Of a stretch of 63,285 nt of DNA, positions 55,814 through 63,285 are shown one piece after another. The position numbers and the translations under genes were made by a program. The notes below the pieces were generated by a model. That model did no database searches, had not been told where the DNA came from, and worked only from the letters and a program-made list of their open reading frames with translations. Origin of the DNA: Shewanella profunda (lineage in GTDB: Bacteria; Pseudomonadota; Gammaproteobacteria; Enterobacterales; Shewanellaceae); the NCBI RefSeq assembly GCF_023283765.1, contig NZ_JAKILG010000026.1, forward strand, positions 1 through 63,285, read 5' to 3'. The number at the start of each line of letters is the position of its first letter. The stretch's first letter is position 1.

Positions 55814-56695
55814 ATGAAAAAAAGCGTGATGCTACTCGTGTGTCTTTTAGGCTTAAGCGCCTGTTCCACTAAATTCAGTTATCGTTTCCTCGACTGGGCC
55901 ATCGGCTGGGAGCAGGAGGATTATGTCACCTTAGATAAACCACAGCAGAAGGCATTTGATACGCTGGTTGAAAAAATGGTTTTTTGGCACCAATCCAAAG
56001 AGTTAGCCCATTATGTGGTGCAATTAACAGAGGTCGAAAGCTTAATTAAAACAAATGCTTTAACGCCATTGCTTTGGGCTGAGCATGTGGATATAGCGAA
56101 GCGTCATTGGTTTAGGGTGTTTGAGTTTGCCCTACCAGAACTGCTACCTATTATCATGTCCTTGACCGATACACAGGTAAAACAAATTCTCGTTAAGCTA
56201 CGGGAGGATGAGCAGGAATTAGTGAAGGAGTTTGCAGGCAAAACCCCCGAGCAATTGCAAACCGATGCAGATAAGCGGTTACAAAAGCAGTTTGAAGACT
56301 GGCTCGGCAGCGTGAGTTCGGAGCAAAAATCACTTATTCATCAATATAATCAACAGCGTTTATCCACTCTAGATATGTGGCTTGAATATCGCCACGAATG
56401 GTTGCGTCAGTTTGAGGTTGCGCTTGGGCAACGTGCCGATAAAGCGCTTTTAACCGAGCGTTTGACACTGTTAATGACCCAACCTGATGAACTAAAGTCT
56501 GAGCAACATAAAGCTTTTTTACGTCAAAATACAGAAGCCTTTGGCACCTTATTGCTGACGATGAATAGCAGTTTATCGGCAAAACAATCTAAACATTTCT
56601 ATAAAAAGCTTGGGAAGTTAATTCAAGATCTGACGGAGCTAAATCAAGAGGCGCTTGAAAAAGAATCCAAATCTGTGAAAGGTTTATCGACTTAA
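55814..56695 (+). CDS. DUF6279 family lipoprotein
   Basis: A 293-residue lipoprotein: signal with lipid Cys at ~17 (LGLSAC), then an all-helical domain typical of DUF6279 (FSYRFLDWAIGWEQEDYVTLDKPQQKAFD; the LDWxI..W...Y motif is diagnostic). Many charged amphipathic helices follow, with no catalytic motif. Role unknown. TCTAGGATGG precedes by 15 bases. A DoxX gene follows 29 bases later. Confidence 0.82.
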   Translation: MKKSVMLLVCLLGLSACSTKFSYRFLDWAIGWEQEDYVTLDKPQQKAFDTLVEKMVFWHQSKELAHYVVQLTEVESLIKTNALTPLLWAEHVDIAKRHWFRVFEFALPELLPIIMSLTDTQVKQILVKLREDEQELVKEFAGKTPEQLQTDADKRLQKQFEDWLGSVSSEQKSLIHQYNQQRLSTLDMWLEYRHEWLRQFEVALGQRADKALLTERLTLLMTQPDELKSEQHKAFLRQNTEAFGTLLLTMNSSLSAKQSKHFYKKLGKLIQDLTELNQEALEKESKSVKGLST

Positions 56696-56739
56696 TAGGG
56701 TCTATTCCACTAGCTAATCAGCCTGTGAAGAGGGAGCCT

Positions 56740-57333
56740 ATGTTACTCGTATCCTTGTATCAAAAACTGCTTAATGCGAGTCGTTATGTCGATGGTATAG
56801 CACCATTAGCCTTGAGGATTTACCTTGCGCCTGTATTGTTGCAAGCGGGCTATAACAAGCTTTTACACTTTGACGATACTGTCGCTTGGTTTGCTAATCC
56901 TGATTGGGGGTTAGGTTTACCTATGCCCGCGTTACTGGCGGGTCTTGCTGCGGGTACGGAGTTTTTGGGGGCTATTTTATTATTGCTTGGGTTAGCCACA
57001 AGACTTATTTCTATCCCGTTAATGGTGACTATGCTGGTGGCTGCTTTTACTGTGCATTGGCCAAATGGCTGGTTAGCGATTGCCGATGGCAGTTCTTGGC
57101 TCGCTAACGACAGAGTGCTTGAGGCGGGGGATAAACTTGCAAAGGCAAAGGATATTCTGCAAGAGCAGGCTAATTACCAATGGCTTACTAGTTCGGGGAA
57201 TTTTGTGGTGCTAAATAATGGGATTGAGTTTGCGATCACCTATTTTATTATGCTGCTAGCACTCTTTACCTTAGGAGGAGGTCGTTACACCAGCCTAGAT
57301 TATGTTATCGCTAGGCACTTTGGGGTTAAGTAA
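56740..57333 (+). CDS. DoxX family membrane protein
   Basis: About 197 residues with four membrane segments: RIYLAPVLLQAGYNKLLHFDD (~24-45), ALLAGLAAGTEFLGAILLLLGLATRL, SIPLMVTMLVAAFTVHWPNGW and a C-terminal one. DoxX proteins are membrane components of thiosulfate/quinone and redox-related systems; the partner here is not evident. The open frame starts at GTG 56725, but AGAGGGAG is placed for the ATG at 56740. A soluble loop of ~50 residues before the last helix is longer than usual. Confidence 0.85.
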   Translation: MLLVSLYQKLLNASRYVDGIAPLALRIYLAPVLLQAGYNKLLHFDDTVAWFANPDWGLGLPMPALLAGLAAGTEFLGAILLLLGLATRLISIPLMVTMLVAAFTVHWPNGWLAIADGSSWLANDRVLEAGDKLAKAKDILQEQANYQWLTSSGNFVVLNNGIEFAITYFIMLLALFTLGGGRYTSLDYVIARHFGVK

Positions 57334-57451
57334 AGCGGTGTTGTAAGCTAACGCAGGCATTAAATCTCACCAATGCGATGGGATTTTTTATACCTCTTTA
57401 CCCACAATTTGCTATGCTTGAGCTCAATTTATATCGAACTAGGATAATAAC

Positions 57452-58000
57452 TTGGACGCTATCGAACTCTTACTTACCCGTCAGTCAACTCCGCGATTAA
57501 CAGCTCCAGCTCCTGATGCAAATCAATTAAAAATCATCTTAGATGCCGCCATTCGTGTGCCAGATCACGGTGCCTTAGCACCATGGGAATTTATTATCGC
57601 CACAGGCGATGGGCTTAATACCTTAGCCGATATTTTTGTTAATGCGGCAAAAACCAATGGCAGTGATGAGGATTTTGTCAATAAAGCCAAGGGCATGCCA
57701 ATGCGAGCGCCTATGGTGATTACTGTGGTAGCCAAAACGCAGGATCATCCTAAAGTGCCAGTGCTGGAGCAGCAAATTGCAGCGGGCTGCGCGACCATGG
57801 CAATGCAACAGGCGGCGTTTGCCTTGGGACTCGGCGCGGTGTGGCGCACTGGTGATTTTGCCTTTGATGCTAATGTGAATGCGGCATTAGGCCTAAAAGC
57901 ACAGGATCAAATTGTCGGTTTTTTATATGTTGGCACGCCAGCAGTCGCTGCACCTAAAAAGCCACAGAAGGATGGTAGTCAATACGCCCGTTATTTATAA
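57452..58000 (+). CDS. Nitroreductase family protein (YdjA-like)
   Basis: A 182-residue FMN/NAD(P)H oxidoreductase of the small YdjA group: LLLTRQSTPRLTAPAPDANQL at the start (Arg-Ser FMN contacts), AIRVPDHGALAPWEFIIA and GLGAVWRTGDFAFD (~128-140). E. coli YdjA acts on nitroaromatics in vitro; the natural substrate is unknown. TTG start, with AGGATAA ahead. Confidence 0.88.
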   Translation: MDAIELLLTRQSTPRLTAPAPDANQLKIILDAAIRVPDHGALAPWEFIIATGDGLNTLADIFVNAAKTNGSDEDFVNKAKGMPMRAPMVITVVAKTQDHPKVPVLEQQIAAGCATMAMQQAAFALGLGAVWRTGDFAFDANVNAALGLKAQDQIVGFLYVGTPAVAAPKKPQKDGSQYARYL

Positions 58001-58029
58001 AACCTTTTTATCTTTAGTGGAGAAAGCCT

Positions 58030-58542
58030 ATGCAAGTTGCCCGTACCCCGAGGTTAATACTAAGGCATTTGGTGCCAGAGGATGCTTCTTTCATCCTAGT
58101 GTTACTTAATAGCCAAGGTTTTATCGATCATATTGGGGATAAGGGCGTTCGCACACTGAGTGATGCTAAGGGTTATATTACCAATGGCCCGATGAAAAGC
58201 TATGCAGAGCAGGGTTTTGGTTTATATGCAGCGGTACTTGCAGATAATGGTTTTCCAATTGGGATCTGTGGGTTAATTAAAAGACCCGCACTTGATAATG
58301 TGGATTTAGGCTATGCCTTTTTGCCGCAATATTGGGGTAAAGGCTATGCCTTTGAAGCGGCAAAGGCGTCACTTGAGGTTGGCAAAGAGCTTGGAATTGA
58401 GCCTATTGTCGCCATCGTTAGCCCACATAATCAAGCATCAAAGGCACTGTTAAATAAATTAGGCCTGACATTTGAGACTCAGTTGCAACTTAGCCCTGAA
58501 GATCCACCAGTAGAGCTATTTAGCTGCTTTAATGAAGGTTAA
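58030..58542 (+). CDS. GNAT N-acetyltransferase
   Basis: A 170-residue GNAT protein of the RimJ-like (Acetyltransf_3) type: TPRLILRHLVPEDASFILVLLN, then LGYAFLPQYWGKGYAFEAAKASLEV (acetyl-CoA loop, Q-x-x-G-K-G), and SPHNQASKALLNKLGLTFE. Substrate unknown. GTGGAGAAAG precedes the ATG, 30 bases after the nitroreductase, so the two are probably co-transcribed. Confidence 0.87.
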   Translation: MQVARTPRLILRHLVPEDASFILVLLNSQGFIDHIGDKGVRTLSDAKGYITNGPMKSYAEQGFGLYAAVLADNGFPIGICGLIKRPALDNVDLGYAFLPQYWGKGYAFEAAKASLEVGKELGIEPIVAIVSPHNQASKALLNKLGLTFETQLQLSPEDPPVELFSCFNEG

Positions 58543-58659
58543 GTACTATTTGCCGTAGTGATCGGCTGCACTATATCTATGATCTTAATGTCGCCAACTG
58601 CTACTGGTACAACAAGCTTTTATCCCTTTTCGCGTTATTTCACCCTTCCATAACTGGAA

Positions 58660-58692
58660 ACAAAATAGGGAGCTTTACTCCCTGTTTATTTA
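58660..58692 (-). terminator. Terminator of the second M3 peptidase gene
   Basis: On the minus strand AGGGAGTAAAGCTCCCT forms a stem followed by a T-rich tail. Confidence 0.75.
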
Positions 58693-58719
58693 ATTTCAGC
58701 GATTAATCTTGATAACTGA

Positions 58720-60918
58720 TTAATCCGCTAACAGGCCACGGCTACGCAGTAATGGCTCGATGCCAGCTTCTTTACCGCGGAAGTGTTTATACATCAACAT
58801 AGGATCGTCACTACCGCCTTTTGACAGAATATTGTTACGGAAGGAATCCGCGGTGGCTTTATCGAAAATGCCATTTTCTTTAAAGGCTTCAAAGGCATCG
58901 GCGCCTAAAATATCTGACCAGAGGTAGCTGTAGTAACCCGCAGAATAACCACCCGCGAAAATATGCGAGAAGTAAGTGCTGCGATAACGTGGGCTAATTT
59001 CGTTAATCAATCCCATTGTTGCTAATGAATCCGCTTCAAATTTGGCGGCATCCTTAGGGGTGGTGTCGGTTAGTGTGTGCCAATCTAAATCGAGTTTTGT
59101 GGCCGCCATATATTCCACCGTAGAAAACCCTTGGTTGAATTTGCTGGCCGCTTGGATTTTCTGCACTAGTTCCTGCGGGATAACTTCGCCAGTTTTGTAG
59201 TGCTTGGCAAATTGGGCTAACACTTCAGGTTGCGTCATCCAGTTTTCATTCACTTGGGATGGAAACTCTACATAATCGCGAGGTACGGCCGTGCCGCCCT
59301 GCGAGCGATATTCCACGTTAGATAACATGCCGTGTAAGGCATGGCCAAATTCGTGGAACAGGGTGCTGGCTTCATCAAAGGTAAGGAGTGCAGGTTCGTT
59401 ACCGACAGGGCGAGGGTAGTTTAATACGTTGACAATAATAGGTTTAGAATCAACGCCATTCATATGGTATTGCTTGCGGTAGGAGTTCATCCAAGCGCCG
59501 CCACGTTTACTATCGCGGGTGAAATAGTCGCCCATAAAAATTGCTAATAGTTCACCGTCTTTATCGTAAACTTCCCAAGTACGAACCTCTGCATTGTATT
59601 TAGGCAGATCAGTGCGTTCTTTAAAGGTTAAGCCATACAAACGGTTAGCGGTATAGAACACGCCTTTAAGTGTGCTGTCGAGTGAGAAATATGGGCGTGT
59701 TTGTTGCTCGTTAAAGTTGTACTTAGCGACTCGAATTTTATCGGCATAATAATCCCAATCCCACGCTTGCAGCTTAAACTTACCACCTTGAGCATCAATC
59801 ATGGCTTGCATATCCGCCATTTCAGCCTTAGCTTGGGCGAGTGCCGCTGGCCAGACTTTATCGAGTAAGCCATAGACGTTTTCTGGCGTTTTAGCTGTGC
59901 GTTCTTCTAATACAAAATCCGCATGGGTTTTATAGCCCATTAACTGGGCGCGTTCTGCGCGTAGGGCGGCAATTTTTGCGAGGAGCTCTTTGTTATCGTT
60001 GGCGTTATTGTTATTACCGCGCTCAATATAGCCTTTGTATAATTTTTCTCGTAATTCACGGTTATCGGCATAGGTCAAAAAAGGCGTAATAGAAGGGCGA
60101 GACGTGGTAAATACCCATTTGCCTTCGTGACCCCGTTTTTTGGCGGTTTCAAATGCGGTGGCAATCACATCATCGGGTAAACCAGCGAGATCGGTTTTGC
60201 TATCAATGACCAATTCAAAGGCATTGGTTTCAGCGAGCAGATTGTCACCAAAAACGAGATTAAGTTTGCCTATTTCTTCGTTTAGGGCGCGCAGTTTGGT
60301 TTTATCAGGCTCGCTTAGATTGGCACCGCCGCGGGTGAAAGACTTATAGGTATCTTCCAGTAACTTGGCCTGCGCAGTGTTCAGGTTTAGGTTGTCTTGG
60401 GTGTCGTAAACTTTTTTAACTCTTTGAAACAATTTGTCATTAAGTAAAATGTCATCCCCAGCAGATGAGAGCAGGGGTGATACTTCCTTCGAAATGGCTT
60501 GTAATTCAGGGGTCGTATCGGCGCCCGTTAGGTTGAAAAATACGCTGGATACGCGGGTCACTAAATCACCTGAAAACTCCATAGCTTCAATGGTATTGGT
60601 GAAAGTCGGTTTGTCACTGTTATTGACAATGGCTTGAATTTCTTCGTGTTGTTGGGCAATACCAGCTTTAAATGCGGGAAGAAAATGCTCAGGCTTGATT
60701 TTATCGAAGGCTGGAATTTCCATAAAAGTATCATAGGGTTTAAAGAATGGATTGGTCGCATTCTGGGCTATGATATCGACGGCAAGTGCATTTGGCGCCT
60801 TATTGATTTGCGCTGCCACATCGGGTTGTTGGGCGCTACACCCGCCCAAGATGAGTGCTAAGGTTAGTGCACTTAAGGTGAGCTTAGCGGTGCGCGGTTT
60901 GAGGGTAAATCCCTTCAT
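58720..60918 (-). CDS. M3-family peptidase (dipeptidyl carboxypeptidase type), lipoprotein, second copy
   Basis: A 732-residue zinc peptidase paralogous to the protein at 4093-6237. Zinc site FHEFGHALHG (His522, Glu523, His526), third ligand in RDYVEFPSQVNENW, substrate segment PRYRSTYFSHIFAGGYSAGYYSYLW. The signal MKGFTLKPRTAKLTLSALTLALILGGC ends in a lipobox with Cys at ~27; so it too is membrane-anchored in the envelope. The two copies share architecture throughout but are clearly diverged. Single gene. Confidence 0.93.
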   Translation of the reverse strand: MKGFTLKPRTAKLTLSALTLALILGGCSAQQPDVAAQINKAPNALAVDIIAQNATNPFFKPYDTFMEIPAFDKIKPEHFLPAFKAGIAQQHEEIQAIVNNSDKPTFTNTIEAMEFSGDLVTRVSSVFFNLTGADTTPELQAISKEVSPLLSSAGDDILLNDKLFQRVKKVYDTQDNLNLNTAQAKLLEDTYKSFTRGGANLSEPDKTKLRALNEEIGKLNLVFGDNLLAETNAFELVIDSKTDLAGLPDDVIATAFETAKKRGHEGKWVFTTSRPSITPFLTYADNRELREKLYKGYIERGNNNNANDNKELLAKIAALRAERAQLMGYKTHADFVLEERTAKTPENVYGLLDKVWPAALAQAKAEMADMQAMIDAQGGKFKLQAWDWDYYADKIRVAKYNFNEQQTRPYFSLDSTLKGVFYTANRLYGLTFKERTDLPKYNAEVRTWEVYDKDGELLAIFMGDYFTRDSKRGGAWMNSYRKQYHMNGVDSKPIIVNVLNYPRPVGNEPALLTFDEASTLFHEFGHALHGMLSNVEYRSQGGTAVPRDYVEFPSQVNENWMTQPEVLAQFAKHYKTGEVIPQELVQKIQAASKFNQGFSTVEYMAATKLDLDWHTLTDTTPKDAAKFEADSLATMGLINEISPRYRSTYFSHIFAGGYSAGYYSYLWSDILGADAFEAFKENGIFDKATADSFRNNILSKGGSDDPMLMYKHFRGKEAGIEPLLRSRGLLAD

Positions 60919-61927
60919 TATCTGTTCCCCATTAGGTCGATTATTGTTATGGATGTTTGAATGATATTGCCATGGATTTCAGGAAAAATTTAACTGCGGC
61001 GAAAACCATTAAATTAAGCTTAATGTGACTGTTTAACATGTATCGGACAAAGGGTTCCATCGATTTTGTGTTTAGTTTGTAACAAATGTTTTGTTGCAGG
61101 CTGTTAAGCAAAAAATTATGGCAAACTGGGCGAGGATATTATCGTGTCTCGGGCGGGCGTTCTTGGCATAGTCAACCGTAACCCCGTTGTGATTGGCGGC
61201 TCAACGAACAGTAAATTTCTCTCCATTGCTTTAAGTTTTGACCCAGCGATGCTGGGCGTGGAATACACAGGCCATACTGAAAAAGAGTTCATCACCCATA
61301 AGCAATTAATGCTGAACCTAAAAATGTATACCGCAGCATTTATCGAGCTATCGGCGGTTAAATAGTGATCTCTACCATTACAAACTTCGTTTGAATTCTT
61401 TAATCACAATCAAAGTCGTGGGGCTTCACCCCACACCCGACCAAGGAGGACTGCTCGTCCTATCCTCCTTGGATGCTCCATGACGTCCCCAACGGAGTTG
61501 AAAGCTCCTTGTGCTCATTGCCAAATTTGCTATCGCTTCCGAAGGATGCGTCCCTGCACCTGCGAAAGCTAGTCGGTCATCCATGACCGAACTCACGCAA
61601 TTTGTCTATTCGCCCTGCGGCAACTCCGAGGGGAGGTGTGTTCCTTGGAGTTTTGAGTCGTTAGATAGCGATTCATCAGCAAAAAATAAGTGCGAAAAAT
61701 GAGAAAGCTAAAACGATATCAAGTGATTACCCATCAAACTGTATAAAAAAACCGCTACCGCAAAAAAGCAAATTCCTATAGCATCATTTATACCCATTTA
61801 CACGGATGTGGCAGCGGCCATATTTGAGATTGAATAAACAAGCGATTTATGCCCTGCAAACAGTGCAGCGCATAAATACTAAGACGTTATCTTTTATAAA
61901 CACTAAGTGCCAACTCAAGGAGAAATC
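60919..61927. other. 1-kb region between the M3 peptidase and the DUF5343 gene
   Basis: A GTG-initiated frame at 61144-61365 (73 codons, weak GAGG ahead of it) matches nothing I know and may be a gene remnant. The hairpin-rich block 61420-61650 is listed separately. The rest, including the 150 bp ahead of the DUF5343 gene, shows no clear gene. Confidence 0.5.
61420..61650. repeat. Hairpin-rich block resembling a Shewanella interspersed repeat
   Basis: It contains GTGGGG-CTTCA-CCCCAC (~61419-61434), CCAAGGAGGA...TCCTCCTTGG (~61441-61471, stem CCAAGGAGGA), GGTCATCCATGACC (~61574-61587) and CAACTCCGAGG...CCTTGGAGTTTT. The block is G/C-richer than its surroundings and no frame fits. I believe similar sequences recur in Shewanella genomes near accessory DNA, but this is from memory. 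Confidence 0.5.
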
Positions 61928-62563
61928 ATGGCAGCAAAAAAACCACCATATATAACGGCGACGGGATTAGTCTCAAAGATATTGGACAAAATCAAAGTCG
62001 CAGCTACTCCTGATCGATTTACCCAAGACTATTTGGCTACAGAGCTAGGGTTTGGTGGAGGCAGTGCCAAGGCATTTATTCCTCTCGCAAAAAGAATTGG
62101 GCTTATTGCGAGTGATGGGTCCCCGACAGAGATATATAAGCAATTTAGAAGCACTAACTCTTCAACATCAAAAGCTGCTATAGCCAAAGCAATTAAAATT
62201 GGGTATGCAGATCTTTACTCGAGAAATGAATATGTACACTCATTGAGTAGAGCGGATCTTGAGGGCTTAGTTATTGAGTTAACTGGCCTCGAAAAAGGTC
62301 ATGCAACGATTAGGGCAATAGTCGGAACATTAGAAGCACTAAAACCGTATGCTGACTTTTCAGCGAAATCAAAGACAGTAGAAGACGAGAAACAAACTCC
62401 GATTGACAACATTATTATTCCAGGAGGTGGCAATGGTTCCGAGGAAGGTGATTTGAAATTTAATTTGTCATACACAATCAATATAGTGCTACCTAAAACC
62501 GACGATATAGCAGTATTTAATGCCATATTCAGAAGCCTCAAAGATAATTTGTTGAGCAAATAA
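61928..62563 (+). CDS. DUF5343 domain protein
   Basis: A 211-residue cytosolic protein. The N-terminal part (about 5-150) fits DUF5343, a winged-helix-like domain: PPYITATGLVSKILDKIKVAATPDRFTQDYLATELGFGGGSAKAFIPLAKRIGLIASDG, with later LTGLEKGHATIRAIVGTLEALKPYA. A Gly/Glu-rich hinge (~165-180) leads to a short beta-type tail (KFNLSYTINIVLPKTDD). The longer frame begins at 61907, but AAGGAG is placed before ATG 61928. It lies one base upstream of a HEPN-domain gene, forming a tight pair. DNA looks A/T-richer than the core genes. Confidence 0.82.
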   Translation: MAAKKPPYITATGLVSKILDKIKVAATPDRFTQDYLATELGFGGGSAKAFIPLAKRIGLIASDGSPTEIYKQFRSTNSSTSKAAIAKAIKIGYADLYSRNEYVHSLSRADLEGLVIELTGLEKGHATIRAIVGTLEALKPYADFSAKSKTVEDEKQTPIDNIIIPGGGNGSEEGDLKFNLSYTINIVLPKTDDIAVFNAIFRSLKDNLLSK

Positions 62564-62564
62564 A

Positions 62565-63143
62565 ATGGAAGAAAAACTAAAGCTATTCGCAATGTCCAAT
62601 CAAATGGCAGAACGTTCTCTCGATTATGTTGAAAAAGAACTTCGTCTCGACCTTGGAAGAGATTTTGATCCAGAAAAAGACAAAGATGAAGAATACTATC
62701 CGCAATTCGATCATATGATACGAGTGCAAGCTAGAGAAATGGCTGTTCATTACGAGCTGTTTTACTGCTTAGAAGTTTCTATAAGAAAATTGATACAAGA
62801 AAAAATGAATGCGGAACTAGGGGACGACTGGTGGCATAAAGCAGAGATACCTGAACATATAAAGAAAAATGTAAACGATAATATACAGAGAGAAGTCGAT
62901 TCCGCTTTTTCTCAGCGGGCTGAGCATGAAATTGACTATACGACATTTGGCGAGCTAGGAGAGCTCGTTAGAAAAAACTGGGAACATGTCGGTGATATAT
63001 TTAATAGTCAAAAAGCGTTTAACCGAGTAATGAACAGCTTAAATCTCCTTCGCGGTCCTATAGCACATTGTAGCCCGCTTGCACCAGATGAAGTAGTTCG
63101 GCTAAAGCTGACTGTTGGAGACTGGTTTAGGCTCATGGAATAA
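62565..63143 (+). CDS. Swt1-type HEPN domain protein (putative RNase)
   Basis: A 192-residue protein whose C-terminal helical bundle resembles the Swt1-like HEPN domain: MAVHYELFYCLEVSIRKLI (~65-83), FGELGELVRKNWEHV, and the HEPN signature LLRGPIAHCSPL with Arg163 and His168 (R-x4-H), the catalytic pair of metal-independent HEPN RNases. It has no visible Shine-Dalgarno of its own and starts one base after the DUF5343 stop, so it is probably translated by coupling. A HEPN RNase controlled by a partner protein is a common plan for toxin-antitoxin and phage-defence modules (inference). Confidence 0.82.
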   Translation: MEEKLKLFAMSNQMAERSLDYVEKELRLDLGRDFDPEKDKDEEYYPQFDHMIRVQAREMAVHYELFYCLEVSIRKLIQEKMNAELGDDWWHKAEIPEHIKKNVNDNIQREVDSAFSQRAEHEIDYTTFGELGELVRKNWEHVGDIFNSQKAFNRVMNSLNLLRGPIAHCSPLAPDEVVRLKLTVGDWFRLME

Positions 63144-63175
63144 AAAGATAACAAAGTGCTGCTGTCGGAAAATTT

Positions 63176-63285
63176 GAGGCTGTTCATAATTCTGTGTCAG
63201 GTTAATTTCACAGATCGATATGGTTTTCTAAGCGCCCCTCAAAATGGATTGAGAGCTGTGATAGCGTCAAATTCCAATTTTGGAT
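63176..63285. mobile_element. IS256-family insertion sequence, one end (cut by the window)
   Basis: The terminal sequence GAGGCTGTTCATAATTCTGT begins at 63176, typical of IS256-family ends, followed inward by the C-terminus of its transposase on the minus strand. The rest lies beyond the right edge. Confidence 0.8.
63208..63285 (-). CDS. IS256-family transposase, C-terminal 25 codons (partial)
   Basis: Reading the minus strand from the window edge gives IQNWNLTLSQLSIHFEGRL then ENHIDL and a TGA stop at 63208-63210. The ...NWxLTLSQLxIxFEGRL ending is characteristic of IS256-family DDE transposases. The gene is cut by the right edge, so whether the element is intact is unknown. The reading frame is too short for a standard ORF list. 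Confidence 0.85.
   Translation of the reverse strand: MQNWNLTLSQLSIHFEGRLENHIDL

Noticed and set aside
61144..61365. 73-codon GTG-initiated frame
   Set aside because: No family match, weak start signal, and located in repeat-rich accessory DNA; at most a remnant, so it is noted only in the intergenic entry.
61511..61702. 63-codon frame in the hairpin block
   Set aside because: It runs through strong inverted repeats and has no start signal or protein features.

Overview
This is a chromosomal window from a Shewanella, probably of the S. oneidensis / MR-4 / ANA-3 group. Several gene blocks match conserved gammaproteobacterial order: rmf / fabA-lonH, uvrY-uvrC-pgsA-tRNA(Gly,Cys,Leu), and hinT...ycfL. 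Other genes are typical of marine gammaproteobacteria: an ExeS-type extracellular nuclease, DUF3466, DUF3802, TonB receptors and M3 peptidase lipoproteins. Base composition is moderate and most of the window reads as core genome. The left edge is the 3' end of a 5S rRNA, so an rRNA operon lies just outside.

Layout. 0-10 kb: 5S end, a DUF2057 protein, CpdB, an M3 peptidase, a 2OG-Fe(II) oxygenase, two acetyltransferases and small exported or membrane proteins. Two diverged copies of a ~260-280 bp inverted-repeat element sit in the gaps at about 3.8 and 7.4 kb. 10-17 kb: a periplasmic solute-binding protein, a three-gene membrane operon (DUF2157, DUF4401, GDYXXLXY) and the secreted nuclease. 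17-22 kb: a GFA-type zinc protein, a DUF6678-like protein, a four-gene J-domain operon with very acidic partners, and an initiator-tRNA array containing three intact genes and four broken copies. 22-31 kb: rlmKL, a glutaredoxin-like protein, uup, DUF3466, rmf, fabA, lonH. 31-36 kb: two identical tRNA-Ser genes, uvrY, uvrC, pgsA and a tRNA-Gly/Cys/Leu/Leu cluster. 36-40 kb: a two-gene ABC exporter, a YceH protein and a CvfB-like S1 protein. 40-50 kb: a 1.36 kb gap holding a complete MITE (17-bp inverted termini, perfect 10-bp target duplication) and a terminator-like hairpin just before speA; then speA, a eukaryotic-type S-adenosylmethionine decarboxylase, pdxH, UPF0178, YceI, DUF3802, an M61 peptidase, hinT and two thioesterases. 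50-56 kb: ycfL and a TPP-riboswitch-controlled thiamine uptake and salvage locus. 56-61 kb: DUF6279 lipoprotein, DoxX, a nitroreductase, an acetyltransferase and a second M3 peptidase. 61-63.3 kb: an accessory patch with hairpin-rich repeat DNA, a DUF5343 + Swt1-type HEPN gene pair and the end of an IS256-family insertion sequence.

How the genes work together. The thiamine locus joins outer-membrane uptake (TonB receptor), a small thiamine-binding protein, inner-membrane transport (PnuT-like) and a kinase that could trap the vitamin. SpeA and the AdoMet decarboxylase supply the two precursors of higher polyamines. RlmKL, Rmf, Uup and tRNAs form a translation-related neighbourhood. The best candidates for something undescribed are the DUF5343-HEPN pair beside an insertion sequence, the J-domain/acidic-protein operon, and the repeated decay of tRNA genes, especially initiator-tRNA copies that all carry the same replacement in the anticodon arm.
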